Below are positions 10,899-20,191 of a stretch of DNA of 64,000 nucleotides, piece after piece (position 1 is the stretch's first letter; every line of letters starts with the position of its first letter). The position numbers and the translations under genes were made by a program. The notes under the pieces were generated by a model that was not told the origin of the DNA, made no database searches, and worked only from the letters and a program-made list of their open reading frames with translations. The stretch lies in assembly GCA_964035575.1 (NCBI GenBank), contig OZ037887.1, positions 62,001 through 126,000 of the forward strand, read 5' to 3'. This DNA is from Rhynchopus sp. YZ270_cl-10. Its lineage: Eukaryota > Euglenozoa > Diplonemea > Diplonemida > Diplonemidae.

Positions 10899-10935
10899 CA
10901 GATGACCCTAAGCCTCTCGTTGCTTAGTCACCTTG
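10899..10935 (+). repeat. Hairpin cassette, class H1
   Basis: AGATGACCCTAAGC and GCTTAGTCACCTT flank CTCTCGTT. Nearly consensus. Confidence 0.75.
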
Positions 10936-11011
10936 AAAAAAAAAAGGTATGGGGGAAGAGGAGATCAAATGTGACTCACACGTTACGTGAGTAATAAATA
11001 CTTTTTTTTTT

Positions 11012-11080
11012 GTTGATAAATTGTTGGAGTAGTGTAGTTGCCTCGGGTTGTGTTGCCACAGTTGTGCAAATCTCCACTGT
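11012..11080 (+). repeat. Hairpin cassette, class H6
   Basis: GATAAATTGTTGGAGTAGTG leads into arms AGTGTAGTTGCC and GTGCAAATCTCCACT, with the inner palindrome TGTGTTGCCACA. It is the fullest H6 copy. Confidence 0.7.
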
Positions 11081-11317
11081 ACAAAAGTTCACCAATTTGT
11101 TTTTTTTCTTTCTTCTCAAAAGAGCAGAAAGTGTGACAGAAAGAAACACATACTATTTTCCTTTTCTAATTATTTTTTTTTTATTTTGGTGACATCGACA
11201 ATACCCCACCATGAGGCGGGTTGTGGACTCAAATGCCAACCAAAGCAAATAACTTTTCTTTTTTCTTTTTCTTTGTCATGCCGAATCTTGAAGAATATTG
11301 TTTCATATTCATACTGT

Positions 11318-11408
11318 GGGTGTTACAACGTTATCGATAACGTTATAACGAGTGTTATTTTGGAATAACGTTTTTTGTTATAACGTTATCCATGACGTTA
11401 TAACACCC
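11318..11408. repeat. 91-bp palindromic element, ACGTTATAACG type
   Basis: The ends GGGTGTTACAACGTTA and ACGTTATAACACCC are inverted. The interior has further inverted copies of ACGTTAT and ATAACGTT. Related to 2069-2120. Confidence 0.6.
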
Positions 11409-12124
11409 ATTGTATGTCATATACTATCTGTTCTACTGAATAGAAGAATATTTAAAAAAAAACACAAAAAATAAAGAATCCTCCGAGGATGTGGAACTGC
11501 CCTGGAGTGGAAATGAAATAATAATAAAAATCGCCACAGAAAATACCCAGACTCCGCAATGTGTGCACGCAACTTGGAGTAGTGCAGCACAACAAAAACA
11601 GTCTTGGTGAATATGGAGGGAAGAGGGAGGGAGGGAGAAGGGAGGGAGGAGGGAGAGCAAAGGGGGGGAGGATGGATCTGATGATGTACAACCCCCACTT
11701 TCCTTTACTTCCCCCCCCCTTTCCACCCTCCACCCTACCCACCCCACCCACGTGGTGTTGTGACAAAAAAAAAACATTTGGCGAGATGATTCAAAAGGCT
11801 CCCATTGCTTAGTCAATATTCCTTTAAACCACCCTAAAATTCGTATACTTTCAATTTCATGAGAACAGAAAAGTGTCCAAAAAAGGGGGGAAAAACTGGG
11901 GGGAATGCTCTCACAACAAAACGACATCAGCGAAATCCTTTTTTTTTTTCTCCGGATGGAGGTTTGGAGGACAATGAGTGGTTTCGGGTTTCTTTTTTCC
12001 TTTTTTGAACATGATAAACCATTAAAAAAACACACACAAAGGGAGGGGGGGCAATATTTGGAAAGACAAATAATATGCGGAAACCAACCTCTCATTTTAT
12101 TTTTCTTTTTTTTTTTTTTTCTTT

Positions 12125-12174
12125 TGAAAAACTTGGTTTAGTGTAGACACCCCCTGAGGATGAACTCCACTATA
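12125..12174 (+). repeat. Hairpin cassette, class H5 (variant loop)
   Basis: GAAAAACTTGGTTTAGTG, then ACACCCCCTGAGGATGAA, then CTCCACTA. The CCTGAGGAT loop is shared with the 61.5-kb copy. Confidence 0.6.
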
Positions 12175-12224
12175 CACAAAACGCTTTTTTTTTGCCCCCG
12201 TTTGGAACGCGGTCCAAAGAATCC

Positions 12225-12312
12225 TCTATAGATTCAAATACTTTTCAATTCAGGAGAATAAAAAGCATTCAAACAAATTCATATACTTTCAAATAAAATT
12301 TGAAAGCATTAG
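12225..12312 (+). repeat. Two H8 hairpins (CTTTCAAAT type)
   Basis: Two adjacent modules are built on ATACTTTCAA. The second has a clean hairpin, CTTTCAAAT against ATTTGAAAG. Relatives lie at 8805, 11846 and 18538. Confidence 0.6.
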
Positions 12313-12448
12313 GGAAGTGTATAAAAAACAACAACAACCCACATTCAAAAAAAAATAAAATAATGAGAATTCAATTCACTGATTCGGGCGACACAAAAAA
12401 AATAAAGAAAACTGAGAGTGCGTGGGTGGCGGTAACAAAGAAATAAAA

Positions 12449-12487
12449 AGATGACCCCCATAAGCCTCGCCGTGCTTAGTCACCTTT
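12449..12487 (+). repeat. Hairpin cassette, class H1
   Basis: AAGATGACCCCCATAAGC and GTGCTTAGTCACCTTT flank CTCGCC. Confidence 0.7.
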
Positions 12488-13397
12488 TTGTGCGAAAACA
12501 ATAACCTTTTGATGCGTTATGTCTTTCGACTCGTTAGAATCGAAAGCAACACACAAAATAAGGTAGGGGAGGGCAGCCTGCTTCGAAAAGGGCTGCAATC
12601 TATTTGTTTTTTTTGTCGAGAAATGATTTTTTTTTTTTTTTTGGTCAAATTTATCAAAAAATTTCACAAACAGAATAAGAAAGAGAGAGCAGGGGTGTGG
12701 GGTGGGATGTGGGGTATTTAAACTAAACGGTACAAACGAGCGCAAGCGAAAAAGAGCATATGCAGGAGAGGGACTGGTAAAAAGTACAAAAAATCATGCA
12801 CTTTCTGTGAATAAAAAAAGTTGGGATTTTTGTTGTCTGAGACAACGTCAAAAGAGAGAAAGTTTGTTTTTTTTTGTGATATGAAACCCGAAGCAGCCTT
12901 CACCTGTTACTTCGTTACCTCAAAAAAAAAAAAAAAAAAAAGGGAAAAAAATATAAACTTTCGTGGGAAGGTGTCAAATTTCACTAAACCCCACACCCTA
13001 CAAGTATAGTGAGTGAGACACCACAGAAAAACCGGAGGTTGCGTGAATGAGAAGATGGGAAGAAGAAAGAAAAAATTCTCACAAAAAGAGAAAAAGCAAT
13101 CAATCAGGGATGGGAGCAAAGAAAAACAAAAAAAAATGGTTGTTTTATTATATTAAACGTCAGTGAATAATTGGAAAAAACAAACAACCACATTTTGCTT
13201 CCTTCTTTTGGGGGAAAGCGGTGATGGTGAATATGGAGTGAAAAAAAAAAAAACGGGAGGGCTTTGAGATTCTGAGATGGGGTGTATGGGAAGAAGGGGA
13301 AATTTTCCTAAGATATTAGAAATAGGATGAAGCAGTTGGTATGAGGATGGTTGAATGCGTTGCGAGGGATGGGTGAGGGTAGTGCTAGCTGCATTGT

Positions 13398-13712
13398 ACC
13401 GTCTTCGTAAAAATGTTCGACCGTAAAAAAGGACGAACTTCCAGAAAAATCTTGAAAAGGACGAACTTTATTACGGTCAAACATGTTTGCGGTTTTTTTT
13501 TATTTGTGATAGTGGTGTGGCTGAAGGGGGGGTGATTCGCACTTTTTCCGCACTTTTCCGCGCGTTTTCCTCCCCCCCTTTCAGCCACACCATAGCCTAT
13601 CACAAAAAAATTTCTACCACCAACTACTAATGTTCCGTAAAAAAGGACGAACTTCCAGAAAAATCCGGAAAAGGACGAACTTTATTACGGTCGAACATTT
13701 TTACGAAGACGG
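13398..13712. mobile_element. F-family fold-back pair carrying a nested TGGTG element
   Basis: The outer ends ACCGTCTTCGTAAAAATG and CATTTTTACGAAGACGGT are inverted. Each half contains an F-family core (CGTAAAAAAGGACGAAC, then TTCCAGAAAAATC). Between the halves sits an 80-bp TGGTG element (13513-13592), itself flanked by TTTGTGATAG and CTATCACAAA. This is at least two nested insertions. Confidence 0.65.
13513..13592. mobile_element. Minimal 80-bp TGGTG-family element
   Basis: Ends TGGTGTGGCTGAA and TTCAGCCACACCA match those of the elements at 2308 and 36219, with only about 54 bp between. The flanks share only TAG, so the target duplication is weak or eroded. Confidence 0.7.
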
Positions 13713-13731
13713 TAATAAGTTCCCATCAGAC

Positions 13732-13785
13732 ATAATACACAGCACAATACTGTATTGTGATGTGCATTATGTATTATGATCGGCA
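13732..13785. repeat. CATAATACA palindrome
   Basis: CATAATACACAGCACAATAC faces its imperfect complement ending TTATGTATTATG, followed by a further partial copy (ATCACAATACAG). It could form a long hairpin. Confidence 0.5.
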
Positions 13786-14684
13786 GTTATCACAATACAG
13801 CAACCACTAGGTGGAGAGACGTATGAGGGGGAAAAAACGTTTTTGGTTAGTACATAAGAAAAACCGGAGGATTCTGCTTGTTGTAGCCTTTTCCTACAAA
13901 GCAAAAAAAAAAAAAAAAATGGAGAAATATATAAAATGGCATAGTATCTCTGTCCCTTGAAATATCGGCACCAAATTGGAGAACCAACATCAAGGGGTAA
14001 AGGTAGAGGGGGGGGAAGAGGGGAAGGGGGAGTAAAAAGAGAAGTTGAAAGTGCAAAAAAAAAAAATAAGGAAAAAGAAGAATGAAAAGGAAAAAAAAAA
14101 TAGTATCAATAAAAGATCAGTAAGCAAAGATCAAATGCACGTAGGGAAATGGGTATTCCCAGAATGATGCAGACAGGGGGGTAAAGGGGGAAAGAGGGCG
14201 TCAAAAAAAGGGGGGTGGAGGGGTTGTACGTGTGGGGTGTAGCGGAGAGGCGTTCTAGCGTCTAAAGAAATAGGAAAGAAAAAAAAATGACTCAGAGACA
14301 AAAAAACACGTCTAAACCTTTCGGTTTGTTTTATTTTTATTTTTTTGTTGGTTGTCTTTTTGTGAATCCAGATAAGCTCTTCTCTCCTTTTTCCTCAACT
14401 AAAATCACCCCCTCCCCCTCCCCACACAAAAAAAACCCCTGCAAACCATTCCCTTCCCCTCTTTTTTTATATTTCCTGTTCATTTTCATTTTTTTTTTTC
14501 TTCTGTAAAAAAAAAAAACATCTACTCTTTACATTTCGTTCACAATAAAAGGTTCTCAAAATGATATAGTTTCCTTTTGGTTTTCTTTCAAAGACCGACA
14601 TTTTTTCCTCAAAATATCAATCTCAGATTCTGCACATATTTTTTTTTGCACCAAGTCATATGTAAGTATATCCTTTTTTTCCTG

Positions 14685-14748
14685 ACAAATTGTTGGTGTA
14701 GTGTAGTTGCCTCGGTTGTGTTGCCACAGTTGTGCATATCTCTACTGT
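14685..14748 (+). repeat. Hairpin cassette, class H6
   Basis: GACAAATTGTTGGTGTAGTG, the inner TGTGTTGCCACA, then TTGTGCATATCTCTACT. It lies 16 bp beyond the cyclin stop codon. Confidence 0.65.
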
Positions 14749-14763
14749 ATTTCTTTTTCTTCT

Positions 14764-15249
14764 TCACTTGGCAGATCTAAGTTTGCGAACGTAGAGGGAG
14801 AACGTCTCGGGTTCGATGTGAGCGTTGAAGTCAATCGTCTTGAGGAGGTGGCATTCGAGGCGGCTGACCTCCTTGGTGGACACTCCACCCACTGTGGCGT
14901 AGTGTGAGTTGGTGTACACGGAGTCGCTGTGCCACTTGGTTGCGACAACAAGCGACGCCAGAAGCGCGCGGTGGACATTCCTGTGAGTCAATGTGAGCCC
15001 CCCCTCGCAGACGCGGTCCAAATACACCGCCGCCAACACCATCACATCCAGCGAGCACCTCGAGTGCTGCGCCCAGCGCTGCAGGTACGCCTGCACGCTA
15101 ATAGCGGTGGGCTTCTTGCTGTCGAAGACGGTGACCACTCCGTCGGTTTCGGGTGCGTCAGCCACGACGCACTCAACGCGTGCGGCAAGCTGCTTTGCGA
15201 TCATCGCGGCCATGCTCTCCACAGAGCGGACCTTCTGGGATTTGCACAT
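14764..15249 (-). CDS. PHO80/PCL-type (P/U-type) cyclin
   Basis: A 161-residue cyclin-box protein. Residues about 50-160 carry the pattern of PHO80-like cyclins: AYLQRWAQHSRCS, then AAVYLDRVCEGG, THRNVHRALLASLVVATKW, NSHYATVGGVSTKEVSRLE and FNAHIEPETFSLYV. The NVHR and YATVGG signatures are what I rely on. Such cyclins bind a PHO85/CDK5-like kinase and act in phosphate sensing or in cell-cycle control; CYC2-like members are important in trypanosomes. I chose the ATG at 15249 (MCKSQKV). The open frame continues upstream, but that part is low-complexity, proline- and phenylalanine-rich translation of AT-rich DNA and is probably 5' flank. The length is normal for a single-box P-type cyclin. An H6 hairpin follows the stop codon. 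Confidence 0.88.
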   Translation of the reverse strand: MCKSQKVRSVESMAAMIAKQLAARVECVVADAPETDGVVTVFDSKKPTAISVQAYLQRWAQHSRCSLDVMVLAAVYLDRVCEGGLTLTHRNVHRALLASLVVATKWHSDSVYTNSHYATVGGVSTKEVSRLECHLLKTIDFNAHIEPETFSLYVRKLRSAK

Positions 15250-15967
15250 AGTTAAAAAAGGATGAAGACTGCAAACGTAAAAGAGTAAAAAAGAGAAAGA
15301 GAATAAAAACGTAAAAGTGAGTAAAGGACGAAGTTGTGTTGGGTATCGTCTGAAGGGAGGATACAGGGGGGCACGTGGAGGGAGAGGGTATGAGATGGGA
15401 GATGGGAGGGGGTATATGAAAGTGGTGGAAAGGGAGGGGGGGTATGGTGTATCTTTTTTTTTTTTTTTTGTTAACTTTGTTTGTATCGGAGCCAAGAGAA
15501 CCTAGACAAAGACCAGGTTATGTACACTTCCTTGGTGCCGTTGTGGGGGGGAAGGGGGAGGGGCTTTTTAGGTGAGTTTTGACGGGAAGACAAAATGGCG
15601 GAATTTTTGACAAAAAAAAAAGTTATGTGGGGGGGGAGGGAAATGTGAACATATAGTAGGTAGAACGATACAGTAGACGAATGATACCAGATGGACACGC
15701 ACACTGTTTCTGTTCCTCTCTCTCTCTTTCTCTTTCTCTCTTATCCCGCAACTTTGAAAATGAAAATAAAAATAAAAACGAAACTTCTAAGATAGACACT
15801 CGTTGTCTCTCGTTCACATTCTCTCTGTTTTGCCCTCACAAAAAAAAAAGAGGGATAATTTAATCAGACAATACATCCTCCACCCCACGTAGTTCTACGG
15901 TGGTAAAACCAAAGGGAGTCCTAATTTAACACAAAGAGAAAACGAAAAAAAAAAAAAGAAAAGTTTA

Positions 15968-16040
15968 TAAGATGATCCTAAGCCTCTCGTGCTTAGTCTG
16001 ATTAGATTACTTAATGTTCCTCTCGTGCTTAGTCACCTTA
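15968..16040 (+). repeat. Hairpin cassette, class H1, with duplicated right arm
   Basis: AAGATGATCCTAAGC, CTCTCGT, then GCTTAGTCTG. This is followed about 30 bp on by a second CCTCTCGTGCTTAGTCACC. Duplication of loop plus right arm is unusual for the class. Confidence 0.6.
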
Positions 16041-16538
16041 AAAAATGCTACAGCAGTTACAGTGCAACAAAAGGGTAGAAAAATATTTCAACAAATGCAT
16101 TCAATAAATTGATAGCTAAATAAAAATAGAAAATCATGCACCCCTGATACCCATTGCAACCTTAGCCTCGCTTTGGCCTCCCCCCTTTTCTCCTTCTCTG
16201 GAAAAAAAAAAAATACAGTAGCAACAGCCACGCTGAACAATGTCGGGTCTTCTTTGCTGTGCTGTGGAATAAAGGGGAGGAAAGCTGTGCTGCGGAGCGT
16301 TGGCAATGAATGGGGATGACAACCGGGTGGGGGGCAGACGTCCCCTCGTTGGGGAACGTATCGGATTCTGAATAGGGCTTGGGGGGGAAGAGAGTTGCCC
16401 GTATGATAAGGTCGACAGATGCCTAGTGAGGTAGGGTCTGTACGCAATGGTGCCTGAGAGGCTTTGTGTACTTCAAGGCTATAGACACAAGGTGTCTTTA
16501 ACTCAAGAAGCTTTTATTTGTTTTTGGATTCGTTATAT

Positions 16539-17260
16539 GGGTAGGCACACTTTTTTTTTTGTTTAATGCTCGGTCGGGTCCCAAAAAGTTCCGCGCGCGC
16601 GCGCAGAAAAAAACACACAAAGAAAAAAAAGCACACACACAGAGACACAGCAAAAATAAAACATCGAAGCCAGGCTGTTTTCTAATTCTGAAAATTTTCC
16701 GGAAAATTCCGACATCTGGAAGCAATTTTTTCCTTGAAAAAACAGTGGGTTTTCAACCCAAACATGCCGCGATAGGCATTTCCAGAATCCGCTCGTTCTG
16801 TGGTGGGATATACAGAAAAACCGGCAAAATTTTAGTGGCATAAATTTCCACAAAATATGAACCCATCCTCATAAACAAGGGTCATTTTCAGGTCGGAAAA
16901 TCCAAATTCGGATAAAATTGTGGCGTTCCTGAGTGGGAACAGGTAGCGCCGCAGGCGCACGGTACCCAACTTTTGTCTTTTTCTTTCCCCCTTTTCTCTG
17001 CTTTCTTTTGATGCGCGAGCCGATTGCTCTCCACGGTGGGGTCACATGATATAATTATATCATGTGACCCACTCGTATATGGAGGATTCTGTGTTCGAAG
17101 ATATTTGGTTGATTTTTCCCGTGGAGGAAGACGGGAGGGAAAGTCAAGATAACCTGTTGACGTAAGGCAATGTTTTTTTTTCTTCCATGTTTTTTTTTTT
17201 TGGAATCTCAAAATTTTCCGCGCGCGCGAGCATTAAACAAATAAAAAAGTGTGCCTACCC
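16539..17260. mobile_element. TIR element with GGGTAGGCACAC ends
   Basis: A 722-bp element with inverted ends GGGTAGGCACACTTTTTT and AAAAAAGTGTGCCTACCC. The inversion continues through GTTTAATGCTCG and a GC-alternating tract on each side. The flanks share TAT, possibly a 3-bp duplication. The interior resembles the hAT-like element at 6057 (ACAAGGGTCATTTTCAGG and the GCGCCGCAGGCGC core), although the ends differ. It contains a perfect 32-bp palindrome at 17039-17070. No transposase. Confidence 0.75.
17039..17070. repeat. Perfect 32-bp palindrome
   Basis: GGGTCACATGATATAA is followed by its exact complement. It occurs at the end of the core module shared with the other elements, where those have GGGGTCACATG without the second half. 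Confidence 0.9.
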
Positions 17261-18064
17261 TATTCACTAAAGTCAGTTAAAAAATGCACAAAGAAGAAAA
17301 AAACTAGAAAGGTAGGTTACATAGACAAGATAAGGGGTGTTTTCTGGTGATCTGTTGGTGTAGTGGCAGACAGTCTTTTCGCTATCATCCATCACTATGT
17401 GTTTGTTCATTTTTAGTGTTCCTGAAACACCTGTCAAGGACATGTCAAAGACCAAAGGCCTCCAGAACACCAATGTTATAAAATTTTATTTTTGACATCG
17501 ACACCCTGAGATCTCTGGAGGGAAGCTTTTGTGTGTGATGTCGGCCTTTTTTCTTTTATGCGAATCTGTGACCAGAGAGTGGCAGAAAAGTACCCCTGAT
17601 CACCCTAAGAGGAAAGAAGCAAAAAAAAAATGAGGTTTAAAAAAAAAAACAAATGTCGACATCTCAACGGATGCGGACACAAAAAAAGGAGGGGGATACT
17701 ACAAAAGAGGTTGAAAAGTGCAAATGTCACCTGGCTTGTAGGCAGACCAGGTTCTCCGTGCCCAGGTTTCTGGTTATTTCAAGCCTCATAAAAAAAATGA
17801 AAGAAATTTTGTACAGCATCCTCACTTTTTTTTACAATGGGAACTGACCTCCCCCCCTACCTGAACCAGACCCCCTTATCTAGGGTGAAGATACCTCTAC
17901 AGATTGTAAAGGTGGCCTAACAAATGGGCGGATCGAAATACCAGCCACGGTGATAAAAGGCGATAACACCGAGAAGCGCGCATGGGTCCACGTGGTCAAC
18001 TTTTTTTTAAAGTTTAAAGGGGGTGGGCGACAGGCGGAGAGTGCTAACACACAATAGAAAACAT

Positions 18065-18098
18065 AAAGATGAATGTGCCTCTCGTGCACACACCGCTT
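18065..18098 (+). repeat. Hairpin cassette, class H2
   Basis: AAAGATGAATGTGC and GCACACACCGCTTT flank CTCTCGT. Confidence 0.7.
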
Positions 18099-18480
18099 TA
18101 ACACCTCCTCTCTCCCCTTGCTCTCTCGCTCATAATTTGCTTATTTCGCTTCGCCGAACGAACAGTAATGGAGGGGACTAAAAAAAAAACACAACTATAA
18201 AATATACACAATACTTGAGGGGTGGGGAGGTGGGAGGTGGGGTCACCACAGACAAGAACCAAGAACTTTTTTTTTTTGGCTAGCGTGGAACACAGCGCAC
18301 GCAACTCGTGTATGATGGACTGGGCAGTCTGCTCTATGGAGGAAAAAAAATTTTGATTGGCGTACTTACCTGGGGGGGGAACTTGAAAGATCTGAACCTC
18401 TTTTGCACATCTCTCATGAGGTAAGGCGCGATAAGTGCAGACGCCTCTCCTGGACGCGAGGCAGAAACAAACACTGATGA

Positions 18481-18572
18481 CATATGGTCCTAAGCCTTAG
18501 TGTACTTAGTCTACCAAAAAAAGGGGGAAACTTATTCATATACTTTCAAATAAATATTTGAAAGCATTAGGA
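18481..18572 (+). repeat. H1 hairpin followed by H8 hairpin
   Basis: ATATGGTCCTAAGCC and GTACTTAGTCTACC form a diverged H1 copy. The following module, CATATACTTTCAAATAAATA and TTTGAAAGCATTAGG, is a clean H8 copy. Confidence 0.55.
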
Positions 18573-18703
18573 AAAAAGATGGACGTACCCTTGGTGTATC
18601 ACATCTAGTGAAGAAAGAGAGAAGAGTTTGTGATGGCAGTGCACAAAAAACATGCGTCTGCTACGTACGCAGGCACTGAAGGACAGAAAAAAAAATAATT
18701 GTT

Positions 18704-18735
18704 TCATATACTAACTATTCTACTGAATAGATGGT
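18704..18735 (+). repeat. H8 hairpin (CTATTCTACTGAATAG)
   Basis: CATATACTAACTATTCTACT with GAATAG pairing to CTATTC. Nearly identical modules lie at 51987 and 11415. Confidence 0.6.
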
Positions 18736-18787
18736 ATAATAGGGTGCACTAAATAGGGTGCAACTAAAAAATAAAAGAAAAGTTGGT

Positions 18788-18824
18788 GGCATGACCCCGA
18801 GCCTCTCGTACCCAGTCTGATTGG
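18788..18824 (+). repeat. Hairpin cassette, class H1
   Basis: GGCATGACCCCGAGC, CTCTCGT, ACCCAGTCTGATTGG. The arms have diverged but the loop is intact. Confidence 0.5.
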
Positions 18825-19064
18825 TGTACTAGCAGGGTGGCGCACATAGTCATTTCCCCAACAAAGAAGATATGCAAGCTGACCTGAGCCTTATCAGTTA
18901 CAGTGGTTCAAATATGTTTTGGAAAAAAAGAGCGGCAAATTACGCCCAAAAAATGTCCAAATCCGCCAAACTTAGTTGGCCGCCAAGTTATTTGGAGTAC
19001 TGTAAGGCTAAGAGGGAGTCAGCCTTTACCTGCCAAAAGAAAGAAAAAAAGGAAAAAATGAGAT

Positions 19065-19110
19065 AGTGGAGCACACTCTAGGATGGCTACACTAATACAA
19101 CCAAGTTTTC
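19065..19110 (-). repeat. Hairpin cassette, class H5, reversed
   Basis: AGTGGAGCACACTCTAGGAT, then GGCTACACTAATACAACCA and AGTTTTC: the exact reverse of the H5 order. It is the only hairpin cassette I found in the opposite orientation. An H1 cassette follows 18 bp later. Confidence 0.75.
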
Positions 19111-19127
19111 AAAAAAAGGAAAAGTTT

Positions 19128-19166
19128 ATATGATGAACTTAAGCCTCTCGTGCTTGGTCACTTTAA
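19128..19166 (+). repeat. Hairpin cassette, class H1
   Basis: TATGATGAACTTAAGC and GTGCTTGGTCACTTTA flank CTCTC. Confidence 0.65.
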
Positions 19167-19496
19167 AAAAGGTTGGACGGGGACACGCTGAATCAGATTG
19201 AAGCCCGTATGTCTGTGCTGAACTGGGGGGGTCGGGGGTGTCGGAAGGGGAAAGGGGAAAGGGGAAAAGGGGAAGAGGAACAGATGGGAGGAAGAACACA
19301 CAAAACTTTGTATAATACAAAACAGAAGGGTGTTGTTCTTTTGAAAACACCGTTTAAAAAAAAACCCCGTTAAACCGCAACAAACAACCCACAACAAATA
19401 ACAAACTGCCTGATTTCCAAAAAGGAACCGTGACACATGCATTAAACCACAGCAAATGCTTCCACAACGGCACCCCATAAGCTAACACGCTGCCAT

Positions 19497-19691
19497 ACCA
19501 AGCCCTCTCGTGGCAGCGTACACGAAAGAAAGAGAAGTTGAAAGCGCATATCGCCTCACCATTCATCGGCGGACGCAAAGCACTGGTTCTCCGCGGGTTA
19601 TCGAACCCCCAGAGAGCACTTCGTTGGTATACACACGGTTACCAAAGAAAGGTTGATAAGATGGTGTCTGAGCATTGCGTGCTTAGTCCGG
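19497..19691 (+). repeat. Cluster of H3, H4 and H1 hairpin modules
   Basis: An H3 module (AAGCCCTCTCGTGGCAGCGT) is followed by an H4 module from 19534 (GAAGTTGAAAGCGCATATCG) with the second stem GCGGGTTATCGAACCC. Next comes TTGGTATACACACGGTTACC, also seen at 60.8 kb, and then an H1 module at 19657 (AAGATGGTGTCTGAGC, ending GTGCTTAGTCC). Confidence 0.55.
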
Positions 19692-20129
19692 CAAAAAAAA
19701 GCAACCATGTTTGTACCATTTGTTGCTTCTTACATTCTCAAAGGTGAATGCACCTTTGTGCCCAAACCCCAGAATGCTCCTGAAGGTATTGCGGCCATCT
19801 CACCCTTCACCGAAAGAGCAACACCACACAACACATCCTTTTCCTTTGTTCTCTCCTAAACGTCACAACCCAACAAAACACATAAAACCTGAACAGTGCA
19901 AAGACTCTTTTTTGACACCAAGGGTCAACAACCCACCTTTGCACTATTAATAAACGCTTCAAAGCTCACGAAAAGACAATCTTTCACCAGATATATTTTT
20001 TTTCCAACCCCACAGAATGGCGATACAAATACAAAAAAAAAAAAAAATGGCCACAAAAAAATACTCAGAAGGTAAAATATGCTTACGTGCAATCATACTT
20101 CACACCCTTAAATGAAACTTTTACAAAAC

Positions 20130-20163
20130 AAATACAAAGCCCTCCTTTTGACATTTGTACCTT
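20130..20163 (+). repeat. Hairpin cassette, class H3
   Basis: AAATACAAAGCC and GACATTTGTACC flank CTCCTTTT. It lies 29 bp beyond the stop codon of the next gene. Confidence 0.6.
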
Positions 20164-20191
20164 TAAAAAACCCCCTCAAACACCCTACCAC

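Larger units (their letters stand above)
1699..14763. other. 13-kb gene-poor, repeat-rich region
   Basis: No convincing gene. The stretch is AT-rich with many A, T and G homopolymers, including an 18-G run near 4161-4178. It holds TIR elements at 2308-3228, 6057-6767, 7996-8082 and 13398-13712, many hairpin cassettes, and small palindromes. The longer open frames here come from minisatellites or homopolymer-rich DNA and have no protein-like composition, apart from a weak 62-codon frame at 8117-8305. Confidence 0.7.
15250..20191. other. 5-kb gene-free region rich in hairpin cassettes
   Basis: No supported gene. Contents: the TIR element at 16539-17260; hairpins at 15968-16040, 18065-18098, 18481-18515, 18788-18824, 19065-19110, 19128-19166, 19534-19625, 19657-19691 and 20130-20163; and H8 modules at 18535 and 18704. 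Confidence 0.7.
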
